Positions 24,162-35,496 are shown, numbered from the stretch's first letter. The stretch: DNA of 64,000 nucleotides from Metallyticus violacea (GCA_030762175.1 CM060831.1:139167001-139231000), one strand, 5' to 3'. The notes: a model not told the origin generated them from the sequence alone. Numbers and translations are program-made.

Positions 24162-24739
24162 TGTGACTCACATACATTATGATAGCGTTGCTACGTACGT
24201 GACAGGATGAACAAATGAAGCCAAGATTAACGTATGATGTTTTGTAAACAGTTGTGATTCACATTACGTTATGCTAACGTTGATAACAACAAAATGAAGT
24301 CAAGATTATCGTTTGAACACCGGAAAGCAACTTTGAAGTGGTATCAGAAAACCAAGAATGTTGTTGAAGTTCAAAGGCAACAGGACGAAGAGGTTTCCAC
24401 CGTGTTCTCCGAATCTAACTCCGTTGGACTTCTACCTATGGGGAACTCTTAAGGATGTTATATACCGTAGAAAACCAGCTACACTGACAGCACTTCGGGA
24501 AGAAATTGAAACGGCATGTGCTGCAATCGCTGAGGACACTTTCGCAAACGTTGCGCAATCAGTTGTTCAACGTACTCAGAAGTGTATCGACGCCGATGGT
24601 GGGCATTTTAAGTAACTGTTATAAGTGTAAAAGTCTAAGATGATTTGTGCTCATCATTTTCTGTTTGTGTGAATTCAGTTTTGTTATGTTAACACAGTTT
24701 TTTCTTTGCTTGAAGTGTGTATATATTTGGTACCCTCTG
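24162..24739 (+). mobile_element. Mariner-like element M1, copy 3, inside family C
   Basis: The right inverted end (ATATTTGGTACCCTCTG) is intact and followed by TA. The left end is truncated. The leader carries the same tandem duplication as copy 2 (GTATGATGTT at about 24,232, after a first AACAAATGAAGCCAAGATT at 24,210). Confidence 0.8.
24296..24615 (+). pseudogene. Broken M1 transposase, copy 3
   Basis: The reading MKSRLSFEHRKATLKWYQKT with NVVEVQRQ is joined by a large deletion to GRRGFHRVL-type sequence and CSPNLTPLDFYLWG, ending AEDTFANVAQSVVQR. SPD has become SPN, but the catalytic LDF is kept. The helix-turn-helix is half deleted. Confidence 0.8.
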
Positions 24740-26325
24740 TATATTACTTTTATTCTTATTCTTATTGTATTTCATTATGTACTATCAATAGGAGCAGCAT
24801 CTGCTATTGCATCAAGATTGTTCTTCTTCCTATTTAATAATGCCTTTAATTCAAAAAATACCCCTACTCCTTAAAAAAAATTAAAAATTAATAACAATAA
24901 CAAAAACATTGCAAGAAATAGTCCCAAATCCATATTTGGCTCTTCTTTATTGGCATTACTGACATTCGTCTCTTGCTGGATGACTTGAATAGGTTAAGTA
25001 TTCTTAATATAAATGCAGTTACTACAAAATTGTGTCAAGATTACGAGAAATGTATTTAAATTGTTATTTTATTCGTGTAATAGTCCTAATAAATATTACA
25101 GAAGGGTCTGAGCATTCTAGAGAAGCATTACTTTCTTGGATTTATCGGCAATCTCAAACCCTCTTGTAATAATTAGTTAATCAGTGCTGTGAGTAGTGTA
25201 TGCGGTTTCAAAGTTGTCGTGAGTCTGCAATTGATTATACAAGTCCATGGCATTAACTTTACCCTGATCATCGACGCATGCCTGTCCGAGAAATTGCGGA
25301 AGAGTGTAACATTTCCGTGAACCGTATCAGAAAATCTTGGTATGCAGCAAAGTAAGTCCCTCTGCTGTTGACACAAGAACAGAAAGACAACCCTTCCCGA
25401 CTTTTCAGGAGCTCCTGGGTCGGTTAATGTGGAACATGGGTCTGTCATCGCGATGTTGAGATAAACGTTCATCACAGTGAGTTGGAAAATCACCAAAGCT
25501 CGGCGGTCAAACGTCAAAGTGGTGTTGATGCTTTCCTTCAACATTCATCACAAATTTATGTCCTCTCGGAGAAAAGGTGAGAATGACTGAAGAGAGATAA
25601 TTTATGGATACTGCAACAAGAAAGCGCTGCAGCACGTTGTTTGTTCGCGAAAATCAAGATGTCTATTCTTATTTACTCTCCATAATTTTAGCACTTGAGG
25701 ATTTTTTTTTTTTTTTTGAGGAAATAAAATAAAAGTCACAAACAAAACTTTGCGCAATCTCGAAAATTTGAGAGATATATCAGGAGATGCAGGTAAGCCC
25801 AAATATTAAAAAATTAAAAAAAAGACTCATGTGACATCATCACAAAAGCTCATGTGAGCAATGAAACGAAACTACATTTGAATTTTCATCAATCACAGCC
25901 GGACTACGCAATGATATTATGGAAAAAAGTATCAAATCCTTTTTATCACGCGACATGCATTTGTCTTGTGGTCAGTGTAGCCAACTCTATACCTCCACTA
26001 TATAATTCCTGAACACGCCTCACTGACCACTTTTGCTAGAGGCGGTGGGGAGCTATTGATAGCAACAAAAGCAGGGGCAATCGACAATCGTAACGCAAAA
26101 TGGAGGGTTCTTCAAAGCGTTTTGGTGATGCGTCAAATGTGAAAATTGATCTTATGATTAGGAATTCCAAACCATAAAATACAAAGAACAATAGAAACAC
26201 TATGTTTTTTTTTTTCTCAGTTGGTATTAGAAAATCAAACGGTGGCGATTGTAATAGTCGACTTTTGTCCATTTCAATCTCACAATTTCCTGAATAGAAT
26301 AGATGTTAGTATTCTGTGCGAGAAT

Positions 26326-26329
<4 letters not shown>

Positions 26330-26373
<44 letters not shown>
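26330..26373. repeat. (TA)n array of family C
   Basis: About 22 TA units at the conserved internal position of the repeat. Confidence 0.95.
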
Positions 26374-26376
<3 letters not shown>

Positions 26377-26440
26377 TTTTATTCTTATTCCATTCATGAA
26401 ATATTTCTAAACTCCTATTTTGCTCTCCTCCATTGACATT

Positions 26441-26739
26441 GTCGGTCCTGGTGGTGGTTACCATACTTGCCTCCTACGCCCAAAACGCGGGTTCGAACCC
26501 GGCCAGGATCGATGGATTTTTTTCGGGCGTAAAAATCCTAAGTATGGCTTCCTTCGGAAGGGAAGTAAAGCCGTGGGTCCCGTGTCGTACATTTACGGCA
26601 CGAAAAAGAACCTCAAGCCTGAAAGAGAGGCCTCTGAGCAAAATTTGTCGGCCGTTTCACGCCCTGAGTTGAATGGGACGCTGATGACCTGAGATGTTAA
26701 AGAGCGTCCATAAATAAATCAATCAAAAAAAATCAATCT
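26441..26739 (+). mobile_element. SINE-B copy 2 inserted in family C
   Basis: A full-length head GGTCCTGGTGGTGGTTACC runs to a tail ending TAAATAAATCAATC plus an A run. ATTGACATT flanks both sides (26,432-26,440 and 26,740-26,748) and is part of family-C sequence, giving a clean target-site duplication. Confidence 0.95.
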
Positions 26740-26956
26740 ATTGACATTACTACAATCGGCATTCTTTCGTCGCAAGATTGCTTGAAAAGGTTAAGTACAA
26801 ATATACAATTATTACAATTTTGTAAGCCAAGTTAAGAGGAATTAAGTTTAAATTCTTATTTTATTCCTCTTATTCTTATTTTAAATTCTTATTTTATTCC
26901 TCTACTCGAGGGTCTAAACTTTCCAGCTTTATCGGTAATCTGAGACCCTCTCGTGA

Positions 26957-28010
26957 TATATATAACTTGTGATAATTTATTTTTTGAACAGTTTCACAAA
27001 GACACTTTTTTATGAAGCATCCCTATGTGTAATGGTTTTCAAACAAAAATTCGCAGTTGCAGTATTTTACGAATTTATTTCTTCTCTCCAATCCTTTAAA
27101 ATAGAAATTTCAATAATAGCTCATTTTCAAACCCATATTTTGCGGAACATAAGTTGTGAAATGGTCATTAATTACAAGATTAGCGGAAATGTTTTATGCA
27201 TATTTAAACATTGCACCGCAAATGCAACGAAAAATATAAGTATGGAAAAATTGCAAAATATTAAAATAAATAAATATGGTTTTCAGAGTGTGTTTCAAAA
27301 GATACAACTACTTAGAAGTCGATACTTAATCTTGTCTTACAAGTAAATAGAGTTATCACAAGTCTTACAAACGTACTACCCGAAAAAAATCAGTTAACTA
27401 CGGCAGGTATATAGACAGTGAGTTCAATGGTCGCGAGAGAGAAGTGGGAGGAGAGAGGAATGAAAGGATGGGGACTCACGACGACCCCTGCTGCGCGGAG
27501 CTCTGTTTACATTCTCTGCAACTTACTTATCGCAGTCCGCAGAACTCTACGCGATCGGTTCTATAACATAGCCAGCACTCTCAAGTCAAAGTAGTATATC
27601 TAACTTCTCGCTGCAACGCGTAGGTAACTCTCTTTTTCCAAAGGTAATTTAATTAACTTGTTTATGGGGCATTCGACTTTATGGAAAATAAAAGTGGCAC
27701 GTTTTGCTGCAAAGAAAGCAACAATACAATATTTTTGTTTTCTGTTTTTCCATACGAAAGCTAATCAAATATATTGGATTGATTTATGTTCCTGTAGAGA
27801 TGTTATATTAAATGTGACATACACAGTATTGAAATGTGTGCTATCCCCCTAACATCATCTTTTTAAAACATCCAACATTTGCCTTTTCGAGTTCAGTTTC
27901 TTCCAAATTGTTAATTTTCACAAATATAAGTACCTTATTGCATTAAAATAAGAAAACTAATGTACTTAAAGAAAAGCATAATCTTATATGTCTTATCCTT
28001 TTTATATATA
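26957..28010. other. Unassigned stretch
   Basis: A long AT-rich open frame at 26,969-27,346 has no recognised motif. 27,410-27,620 is a moderately GC-rich patch. No call is possible. Confidence 0.45.
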
Positions 28011-28589
28011 GTGAGGTTATTTCAGTTAGGGGCCAACTGAGCGCGGCTGCTTACTGGAGAAGGGCAGCCACCTCAAAGGAAAAATGATAGAGTTGATATT
28101 TTATTTTAGGGTTTATATTTTTCTGAAAGCATAAAATGATACTGTATTTAAAACTGATGATGATGAGACATGTTGAAAATGATGCCCCTCAACGACAATA
28201 CATTGCCAGCAATTGCATGGGAAATTTTGTTTTTCATTAAATTTCTCTTCGGTTAGAACATGGCGGTTCGAAACACGTTTCTTGTCTTTGAGATATCCAA
28301 GTTGGCGATCAATTTCTCGACCTGGAACACAATTGCCAGGATATTTTTTTAGCGATTTGCCTTACCATTTCTCTGCAAGAATCCGTTTTCACATGTGCTT
28401 CGTAAAAAAAAGAAGAAGTCGTTTTAAACATTTTATAGCAGTGGTATAACTAATGAAAAATAATTAGTACACAATGTACACACATTAAAGCGCCGAGTAA
28501 CACAAGAACGCACAATATAGGCCATGAAGACTGACTACTCTGAGTGGGCACCAGCACTATGCCGGCCCGTAACTCAAATGACCTCTCTG
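28011..28589 (-). mobile_element. Deleted DUF4817-type transposon with complete inverted ends
   Basis: The left end GTGAGGTTATTTCAGTTAGG is inverted at the right as CAGAGAGGTCATTTGAGTTA. Homology extends about 30-35 bp inward, and TA flanks both ends (28,009-28,010 and 28,590-28,591). The 579-bp interior retains only a transposase N-terminus on the reverse strand. Confidence 0.8.
28140..28445 (-). pseudogene. Transposase N-terminal helix-turn-helix remnant
   Basis: On the reverse strand: KTDSCREMVRQIAK, then in a shifted frame YPGNCVPGREIDRQLGYLKD, KKRVSNRHVLTEEKFNE. This matches the DUF4817-like start of arthropod transposases (FPG-x-VPSR-x-TI..., GS..DKK, R-x-VLTEEK). No catalytic region remains. 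Confidence 0.7.
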
Positions 28590-28814
28590 TATTATTTTAA
28601 GTAAGTTGCAAAAGATTTGCAGTGAGTCCCTTACCGCTTAACTACACTAACCCCTCTTTACGCATGTACATAAAACCCTTTCTTTAACTCTATATTTATA
28701 TATCTAACGAAGGACAATTAACATACACTTTGCATACAATAAAAACACACAGTAACACACAAGCACACAACCAATCGCTGACAAAGTCTCCTCTTAATAA
28801 ACACGAGCTGTTAC

Positions 28815-28900
28815 CTGCACATGCATTATACGACCTTGACGACTGACTTTTCCCTGTATGCAGCCGTGCTCTGCCGGGCCGCACCTCAAAACAATTTCAC
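28815..28900 (-). mobile_element. Solo terminal repeat of the GAGGTTATTT family
   Basis: Inverted, it reads GTTTTGAGGTGCGGCCCGGC followed by AGAGCACGGCTGCATACAGG, close to the ends at 16.74, 19.26 and 28.59 kb. No partner end was found. Confidence 0.55.
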
Positions 28901-28930
28901 TGAATAAATTTAAGACAATACTAATTCTTG

Positions 28931-29508
28931 TTTTTTTTTTTTTCTTTGATTTGATTTATTTGCAAACGCTCTTTAACATCTCAGGTCACCAGCTTCCCAT
29001 TCAAATGAGGGCGTGAAACGGCCGACAAATTTTGCTCAAAGGCCTCTTCTTTCAAGCTTGAGGAATGAATGGATAACGTTTAACGCCTGTTTTTGCTACA
29101 GATGCACCACAGGTGATGAACACAGATGATACATGAAATGATAAGATATATTGGGAAAGGATTTATTTCTAAGGAAGGAATCGTTTCAAGCCTAAGTTTA
29201 GGATATCTCCCCGGCATTTGCCATTTATAACGACTGAAGAAAACCTGGAAAAAACCTCAATCAGGAGGGACAGAGTTGCCGGGATTCGAACCTCAGACCT
29301 CCCGCTCAGAATCCGCGCCTTAATGACCTCGATCAACCGTGGCAGTCAAACTTGAGGTTCTTTCATGTGCCGTAAATCTACGACACGGGACCCATGACTT
29401 TATTTCCCTTCCCAAGGATTTTGACGCCTGAAAAAATGCATCGACCCTAGTTGCAATTGAGCCCACGATTTTGGGTCTACGAGGCAAGTATGGCTACCAA
29501 CCATACCG
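28931..29508 (-). mobile_element. SINE-B copy (inverted) split by SINE-A
   Basis: The SINE-B tail and body (28,946-29,063) and the remainder to the head (29,346-29,508) flank a SINE-A. The composite has a perfect 11-bp target-site duplication ACTAATTCTTG at 28,920-28,930 and 29,509-29,519. Confidence 0.95.
29064..29345 (-). mobile_element. SINE-A nested in SINE-B
   Basis: Full-length and inverted. TCAAGCTTGAGG (29,052-29,063) and TCAAACTTGAGG (29,346-29,357) are the target-site duplication of SINE-B sequence with one difference. This proves SINE-A was mobile after this SINE-B landed. Confidence 0.95.
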
Positions 29509-29684
29509 ACTAATTCTTGGTAACAGGTTTCATATGGAAATAGCTAAGATAAGATTTTTAACATCAGTAATGCGATATACTTTATTAAACAAAAAAGAAA
29601 TGAGGAAATGTGTAAAGAACTGCAAAAATTTTATTTAAAAAAACAACAACAAAAATAGAAGAATACTGGTCGAAATGGCATTAT

Positions 29685-30265
29685 GTATTATGATAAACTA
29701 CCATTATATATTGTGCATTTCTTTCTCAAATTAGTCCCCGTTGGACGCAATGCATCAGTCCCAGGGTTGGAAACTATTTTTGATAGGTTCTTCAAAATCG
29801 CCTCCACAGCATTCACTTTGCTTTTGATGATGGAAAATGTCTCTCTTAAAGGAGTTTCTTCAATTCGGGGAAATGGAAAATAAGTCACACTGGGCTAAAT
29901 CCATAAGAAGATGAGAGACATTAATTTTTGTGAGATATTTAGCAAGAACATTCACGATATGCGTCCGTGTCTTTTGCAAATGTAGACAGAGTTTTAAAGA
30001 CATCTTTATCGTGTTGTCCAGATACAATTGCATTTCTAGGTATAACTGACTGGTAAACATTCCTTGAAAATAGAGAAAAAGAGATAACCGTTACTTTCTG
30101 AGAAGAAGCAACCACTTTTTTTTACCTTTGAATCTTCCAGTAGCATCATCTTCAACTGCATACAACGTTCTTTTGTTCGGGGATCAGTACTTGAACCCAC
30201 CTTACTCTAAAAGGCTTCAACTAAAGGCAACACGTAGTTGACAGTGTGTTTGAAATCACCTGTCA
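29685..30265 (-). pseudogene. Decayed M2 transposase, copy 3
   Basis: The reverse strand carries THIVNVLAKYLTKINV, a deleted SPDLAPCD region (HLLMDLAQCDLFSISPN), EETPLRETFSIIKSKVNAVE, AILKNLSKIV and a remnant of the C-terminus. About 25 bp between NLSKIVSN and PGTDALRP are missing relative to copy 1. The third catalytic Asp (QCD) is still present. Confidence 0.75.
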
Positions 30266-30841
30266 GGACTTGTGAGCAAGTGTAATACAGTGCTGTGAAA
30301 TATGTTGCAACTTGCCTTAACTGAAACGCTAAACATGAATACTAATGAGCAACGAGATCCCACTTGTCTCAGCGTAAAGAGAGATGGTTGTCTTCCACAC
30401 GAATTGCCAAGTCCAGTCTACATTGCAACATTGTATGTTACAAGTTGTGATTCAGAAGTCCTGCCGGATTGAACCGCGGATCTTCTGCCTGGCGCTTAAC
30501 GGTACTGTAACAGTTGTCTTACTGCAAGGATTTTCTCAGCTCAAGAATAGATGTGACATTTTTAATTCACCTCAACACGGACAGTTTCAACTCTAATTGC
30601 AACAAATTAAATTTCTTAGATGATTCTTCTTCTTCCACAAGGCATAGACCTGACGGCCTGTTCCGTCCTCAATTTAAACATTTCACTTCATCTTGTTTTT
30701 GCTCTTCCTACTTGGCGATATGCTGTACCTTTATAATTTAGTAAACTTTTTGGTATCCGTTTCTCTTTCATTCTTAATATATGCAGTTACCAATTATTTT
30801 ATCTCATTAATTTTTTTTCATTTACATTATACCAAAAACCA
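30266..30841. other. Unassigned stretch
   Basis: Nothing firmly recognised. A B-box-like sequence lies on the reverse strand near 30,465 (GCGGTTCAATCC), too weak for a SINE call. Confidence 0.4.
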
Positions 30842-31314
30842 CAGTATTGTGTTCTGTAAACAGATATGACTCACATTACGTTATGCTAGCGCTACTACAA
30901 CAAAATGGAGCCATGGTTATCGTTTGAACAGCGGAAAGCAATTTTGAAGCGGTATTTGAAAACCCAAGTTCTAAGGCAATGGAAACGTGTGCTCCGCGTT
31001 CTCCGGATGTAACTCCGTTGGACTTCTACCTGTGGAGAACTCTTAAGGAAGTTGTATACCGTAGAAAACCAGCTACACTGCCAGCACTTCGGGAAGAAAT
31101 TGAAATGGCATGTGCTGCAATCGCTGAGGACACTTTCGCAAACGTTGCTTAATCAGTAGTCCAACGTACTGATGGTGGGCATTTTGAGCAACTGTTGTAA
31201 CTGTAAAAATTTAAGATGATTAGTGCTCATCATTTTCTGTTTGTGTGAATTCAGTTTTATGTTAACACAGTTTTTTCTTTGCTTGAAGTGTGTATACATT
31301 TTTGGCACCCACTG
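30842..31314 (+). mobile_element. Mariner-like element M1, copy 4
   Basis: The 5' inverted end is missing and the leader begins GTGTTCTGTAAACAGATATG. The right end ATTTTTGGCACCCACTG is followed by TA. It has a single, non-duplicated leader like copy 1. Confidence 0.85.
30906..31152 (+). pseudogene. Most deleted M1 transposase, copy 4
   Basis: MEPWLSFEQRKAILKRYLKT continues briefly and is fused to PRSPDVTPLDFYLW (with R in place of G), then VVYRRKPATLPALREEIEMA and AEDTFANVA before a stop. Nearly all of the helix-turn-helix and the first two catalytic regions are gone. Confidence 0.8.
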
Positions 31315-31317
31315 TAT

Positions 31318-31990
31318 ATCTGTTTTCGGATTTTCTCATTTCTCTGTTTATGTAGGAGGGTAAATTCAGCTACTGCTCTTAAAAATGTCATCTCTGCTGT
31401 TTCTATTCTTTTTCTGTCTGTCCTATTAATAGCCCAGTTTTCACTTCCATATGTTGCCATTGGCACTGTCATTACTTTATAGAACTTAATTTCTGTTGCT
31501 TTTGACGTCTTGTTCTTTAATATTCTCTTTATTGTTCCATTCATTTTTCTTAGTTTATTTGGTTTTGTATTTAGATCTTCGATTTACTGTATGGTACGTT
31601 AAAATCTAGATAATTAAAACTAGAGACTTGTTTTATTATTTGTTCATTAATAACTATCTAACATATATTGTTCCCTTTAAAAGTCATTGATTTTGTCTTG
31701 GTTGTTGAAATCTTTAAATTATAAGTATTCAAGATATCTTTAAGGTTATTAACACTTCTCTGTAAACCATCTTCAGTTTCCTCAAATTAACCTGATGGTC
31801 AGCAAATAAAATTGTTTTCAACTTGTATGTCTATTAATTTTAATATCCCCAGGGGAGTAATTTTCCACTCTTTAAATGCTTCGTATATATATTAAACAAT
31901 GCTGGCCCCCTATTTGACGCCTTGGTTTATTTCTTGTGTTTTATTTCCAAATATTATGCAATTATCAATCTTAATCTCAGATTTTTAAGA
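31318..31990 (-). pseudogene. LINE reverse transcriptase, thumb/C-terminal fragment
   Basis: Right to left on the reverse strand: NLKDILNTYNLKIST with TKSMTFKGN (about 31,750-31,660), then after frameshifts NGTIKRILKNKTSKATEIKF, YKVMTVPMATYGSENWAI and IETAEMTFLRAVAEFTLL. This order is the post-palm region of arthropod endonuclease-reverse transcriptase LINEs. It begins immediately beside the end of M1 copy 4, so either M1 landed at the LINE's edge or a rearrangement joined them. Confidence 0.8.
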
Positions 31991-33328
31991 GAATAAGAAG
32001 CAATACTTAGTTTGGCCGGTTCTCGCCGCTTCAGTGGCGAGAAATACTGCAATTAAATTATTTCAGGAGAGCTTTTCTGCAGTTGAAATAGGTTACTGTT
32101 AAACAAGCACTTATCCTTAATTTTGGAAACAACTAGCAACACTAATATAACAGCATCTACAAACTCAGTTTTCATTCAACCAACCTAAATACTCTTCATC
32201 TTCATCATCTAGCCCACAGTAATATGAGCAAATTCCGGTGCAAGGCTTGAAACTGGACAACTACTGTGCTTTACTACTTTGTGGTGCGGTATTCAAGTGG
32301 TTATGACGTTTTAACGATATCTCTTCAAAGTGATTATTGAAAGTTTGTAAATAATTTAGAAAGAAGAAAGGAACTAGTGTGTAATTGTGAACAGAATAAG
32401 TCGACGACACAGCCGATATCATTCATTCGAAATATCCTCGGTCAAATCTTGAATTGTATTGAATTTATAACCATGGAGTACATTTCGGTCTTGATCAAGG
32501 GTGGCCATTCGTACGTATGCCTCTGAGAGGAAAGGGTGAAAACGCTGACTAGAAACACATTCAAGTAAACTTCTCTCCCTGTATCAACATGTTGGATGAT
32601 AATAAAAGCTAATCCATCAAATTATTTTAAGAGAGGTGATAATTATTTTCTTCTAGTTTTAACGCGCGAAAACAATTTAAAACACTTTAGGAGTTTTATT
32701 TTAATCTCATCTAAAGCTTCTTCTGTTCGAATTTGGTTTTTCTGGCCTATTTAGTCTTAGTATAAATACTGTTATAAGGTTTTAGATATGTTATTTTTAG
32801 ATTTTGATATGTTACTTTTTTCTGTTCCAAACGTTGAAACACCAGTCAGTTTTGCTCTCATATGTGACCAAAATCCCTGTACCAATAAAGGCTGCTTGCG
32901 ACTGTTTCAGACTCTCAGACTGTTCTTGCAAACTATACCCTTAAAGCATTGGGCATAATTTATAGTCTATGGGAATTCAGACCTGTTTGGAACATTTATT
33001 TCAAGTTCAATACCAGGTAGACCTCGACTTGTGGGCTTGGAGCCGAATATTGCTGGAACTCTAAAGTCACGTACAGGTTTTTCACGGCTTACTCTTTAGT
33101 CACTGAGGCAATTTTCCAGTGGCAGTTGTTTGAGTTGATATGCATCTCAACACCCTCTGATACTTCAGTTCTGCGCCGAAAGCCTCGAGTTCAAGGTCTT
33201 GTCATGGAACTCCTGAATACTCGTATGTTCATCTCAGAAAACATCACTTTCTGTTTCCGAAATGGATTTCTCCCTTCTTTGACCAGACGTCTTGATTTCA
33301 AATGTTCATTCAACAGTACTGATATTAG
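31991..33328. other. Unassigned stretch
   Basis: Open frames near 33,126-33,332 have no recognised domain. No SINE or transposase motif found. Confidence 0.45.
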
Positions 33329-33340
33329 TTAAGTGTTGGT

Positions 33341-33639
33341 GTAGGTCCTGGTGGTGTAGGGGTAACCATACTTGCCTCCTAAATCCAAGATCGAGGGTTC
33401 AATCCCGGCCAGGATCGAAGACTTTTTTCGTGCGTAAAAACCCTAAGTATGGCTTCCTTCGGAAGGGAAGTAAAGTCGTAGGTTCCGTGTAGTACATTTA
33501 CGGCACAATAAATAACCTCAAGCCTGAAAAAAGAGACCTCTGAGCAAAATTTGTCGGCCGTTTCACGTCCTGAATTGAATGGGACGCTGATGACCTGAGC
33601 TGTTAAAGAGCGTCCGTAAATAAACCAAATCAAAAACAC
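33341..33639 (+). mobile_element. SINE-B copy 3
   Basis: Full-length, flanked by the perfect 12-bp duplication TTAAGTGTTGGT (33,329-33,340 and 33,640-33,651). Confidence 0.95.
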
Positions 33640-33651
33640 TTAAGTGTTGGT

Positions 33652-34984
33652 TGGTGCGATAAACAAACATCCCACTGATTTCCAACTTTTTTAATTTCTC
33701 TTGGTGATTTTTCAATCTTATTAAAGGTTATTAAGCTACGCTTTTTTTATAATCTCCCCATTGCATGGTTAATCCTCAAGTAATGTACTCTTTCTACTGC
33801 ATCTGAACTATCTACAATGAGGGTAATAAGTCTGGCAGTCATCTGATCTTCAAAGCATCTGACACAGTACCTTCCAAAAGGTTGTAGCAGCATTATCGTA
33901 ACACTAGGTAGATATCTTGACATGCTATTTTCATTTGTCCCCCCCCCCCCAAATCTCAGTCAACAGGATGCTTGTATTTCTCTGTCTGTTCTTATTAGCA
34001 ATTTTACAATTTCATTAATTGAGTTAGAATTTTCTTTTCGTATTGAACATAAAACGCTATCACGGTTCATATCTGCCTAAAGGCTGAAATATGTTTCGTA
34101 GCAATGTCGCTATAATGATATACATATCAATGGAAAAGAAACAGATTAAATTTTCCAGCATCCATTTATAACCTAAATATTAGTATTATCAAATCGTCTT
34201 TAGTTCAACTTTCCATCCTATACTAAAGTAACCACTACAATTATTTAGAATGTTTTTTTTTAATATTTTATATTCCTTTTACATGTCGTTTAATTGAAAA
34301 AATAAATCAATGCTATCATTATTAATTAAACCTTTTCTTTGAACTGTTTTAAGCTATGCAGTGCTACAGTGTAAAGGCCCAGAACGTATAACGCCTGATA
34401 TAAGTACCGCAGCGTTTTAAAATAGAGCTGCAGAGAGCACGGGCTATGTAGGTCACCCAATTTAAATTTCTTAGAGCGCTTTATACACATGACATCCCTT
34501 TTGTTTACGAGATTTACTTAATTTTTAATGCCCAGGCCTCATCAGTCCCTATGCTTGATCAACGTCTATAGAGTGGCAGATTTCTAAGTTTTCTGCGTGT
34601 GTGTATCTCTCTCCTTTTCCCTCCCGGCTAGAAACCATGCTTGTTTTTCACCCATGACACAACTTTTGCCCGAGCAAGACAAACCTAACATGTTGGCATA
34701 TTAACGTTATCTTCACTGCAACATGTAACCGTGTGAATTATGAGCACTCTCTGAATCACAGGAGGCTTCAGTTGGTCATGGCACTTTCTAAATAAAACTG
34801 ACACTACTAATTAATTTCACGGTATCGTGTTTTGCGTACAGGTGCTGCAAAACATTGGCAAAAAGTGTTTTATACGGAATAAAGGAGGAGGAATCGATCG
34901 ATCAATCGATCAATCGATCGATGTACTTACATACCGGGTTAAACATATTGTTATCGGATTATGTACATATAAAATTGCACCGAT
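33652..34984. other. Unassigned stretch
   Basis: It contains a C10 run at about 33,940 and an ATCG/ATCA tetranucleotide cluster at 34,894-34,922. Nothing else is recognised. Confidence 0.5.
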
Positions 34985-35496
34985 TCTTTCACTTTAAAAT
35001 TGACTAATAAAATGAAAGAAAACTTTGAATAATGACCAATCACAGAACGATATTGCAGTGAAATTATCGTAAAGTTTTATCAAATCCCTTTACCACGCGA
35101 AGTGCATTTGTCTTCTGATCAGTATAGCCAACTCTGTACACCTAATTATAATTCCTGAGCACGCATTTCTGACCATATTTGCTAGCAGAGGGTTGGAAGA
35201 TAATGATAGTGACAAAACTATCGACAATTTTTTTTGCATATTCAGCCAGTCTGGTATCATTTTATAAATTATGCAACTGCCTAAGCAACCATAAATTTTA
35301 ATAGACACGTTATTCAGAATGGCAAAATGTTATATCTGTTTTGTTTTTTTCCTCAGCTGGTATTAGTAATCGAAAGGTAGTGATTGTAATAATCGACTTT
35401 CCTTTAATTAAGTCTCACGGTTTCTGAATAGGTAAAGTATTCGTAAGTATGGCATTTTATATAGTTAATATTCTGTGCGTGAATTTAAAAAATATA

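Larger units (their letters stand above)
23690..25172 (+). mobile_element. Family-C repeat, copy 1, interrupted by M1
   Basis: Family C is an AT-rich, non-coding repeat of about 0.7 kb with five copies in this window. Landmarks in order are CGACCAATGAAACGAAAC, GATCACTTTTCTGC-type text, TGTGTATTCCCTCAAGCAAT, CATAAATCTTAATAAACACG, AGTTGGTATTAG, a (TA)n array, then GGCTTGAAAAGGTTAAGTAT, ATAGTCCTAATAAATAT and a CTCGAGGGTCTGAGC-like end. In copy 1 the (TA)n position is occupied by M1 (24,162-24,739), and roughly 24,770-24,915 holds further foreign sequence. Confidence 0.75.
23550..25600 (+). pseudogene. Mariner transposase M3 split in two by a family-C element
   Basis: The left piece (about 23,560-23,693) encodes RRINIKFCVKLRKSFIEAHE followed by MKNAYRD, the start of a SETMAR-like mariner. 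The right piece (about 25,180-25,560) encodes HRRMPVREIAEECNISVNRI, then VPLLLTQEQKDNPSRL, a degraded catalytic region and SAVKRQSGVDAFL, matching the next part of the same protein (VREIAEECNIS, FVPRLLTQEQK, SRSNVKVML). The family-C repeat and its own insertions lie between. The first catalytic GDE motif is not recognisable. Confidence 0.8.
25825..26956 (+). mobile_element. Family-C repeat, copy 2, interrupted by SINE-B
   Basis: The left end has two CTCATGTGA motifs around 25,827-25,857. The middle differs from other copies at 26,040-26,200. A (TA)n array sits at 26,330-26,373 and the right part resumes after SINE-B (26,750-26,956). Other copies read through the SINE position as TTGGCATTACTGACA. 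Confidence 0.75.

Noticed and set aside
26420..26692. Protein-coding gene from overlapping open frames
   Set aside because: These frames lie entirely within SINE-B. Similar frames recur in other copies because the SINE happens to be open, not because it codes.
28660..28900. Complete inverted-repeat element ending at the solo GAGGTTATTT end
   Set aside because: Only one terminal repeat could be found; no matching partner to the left.
34894..34922. Regulatory palindrome cluster (ATCGAT sites)
   Set aside because: It is a simple ATCG/ATCA tetranucleotide repeat; palindromes follow trivially from the repeat unit.
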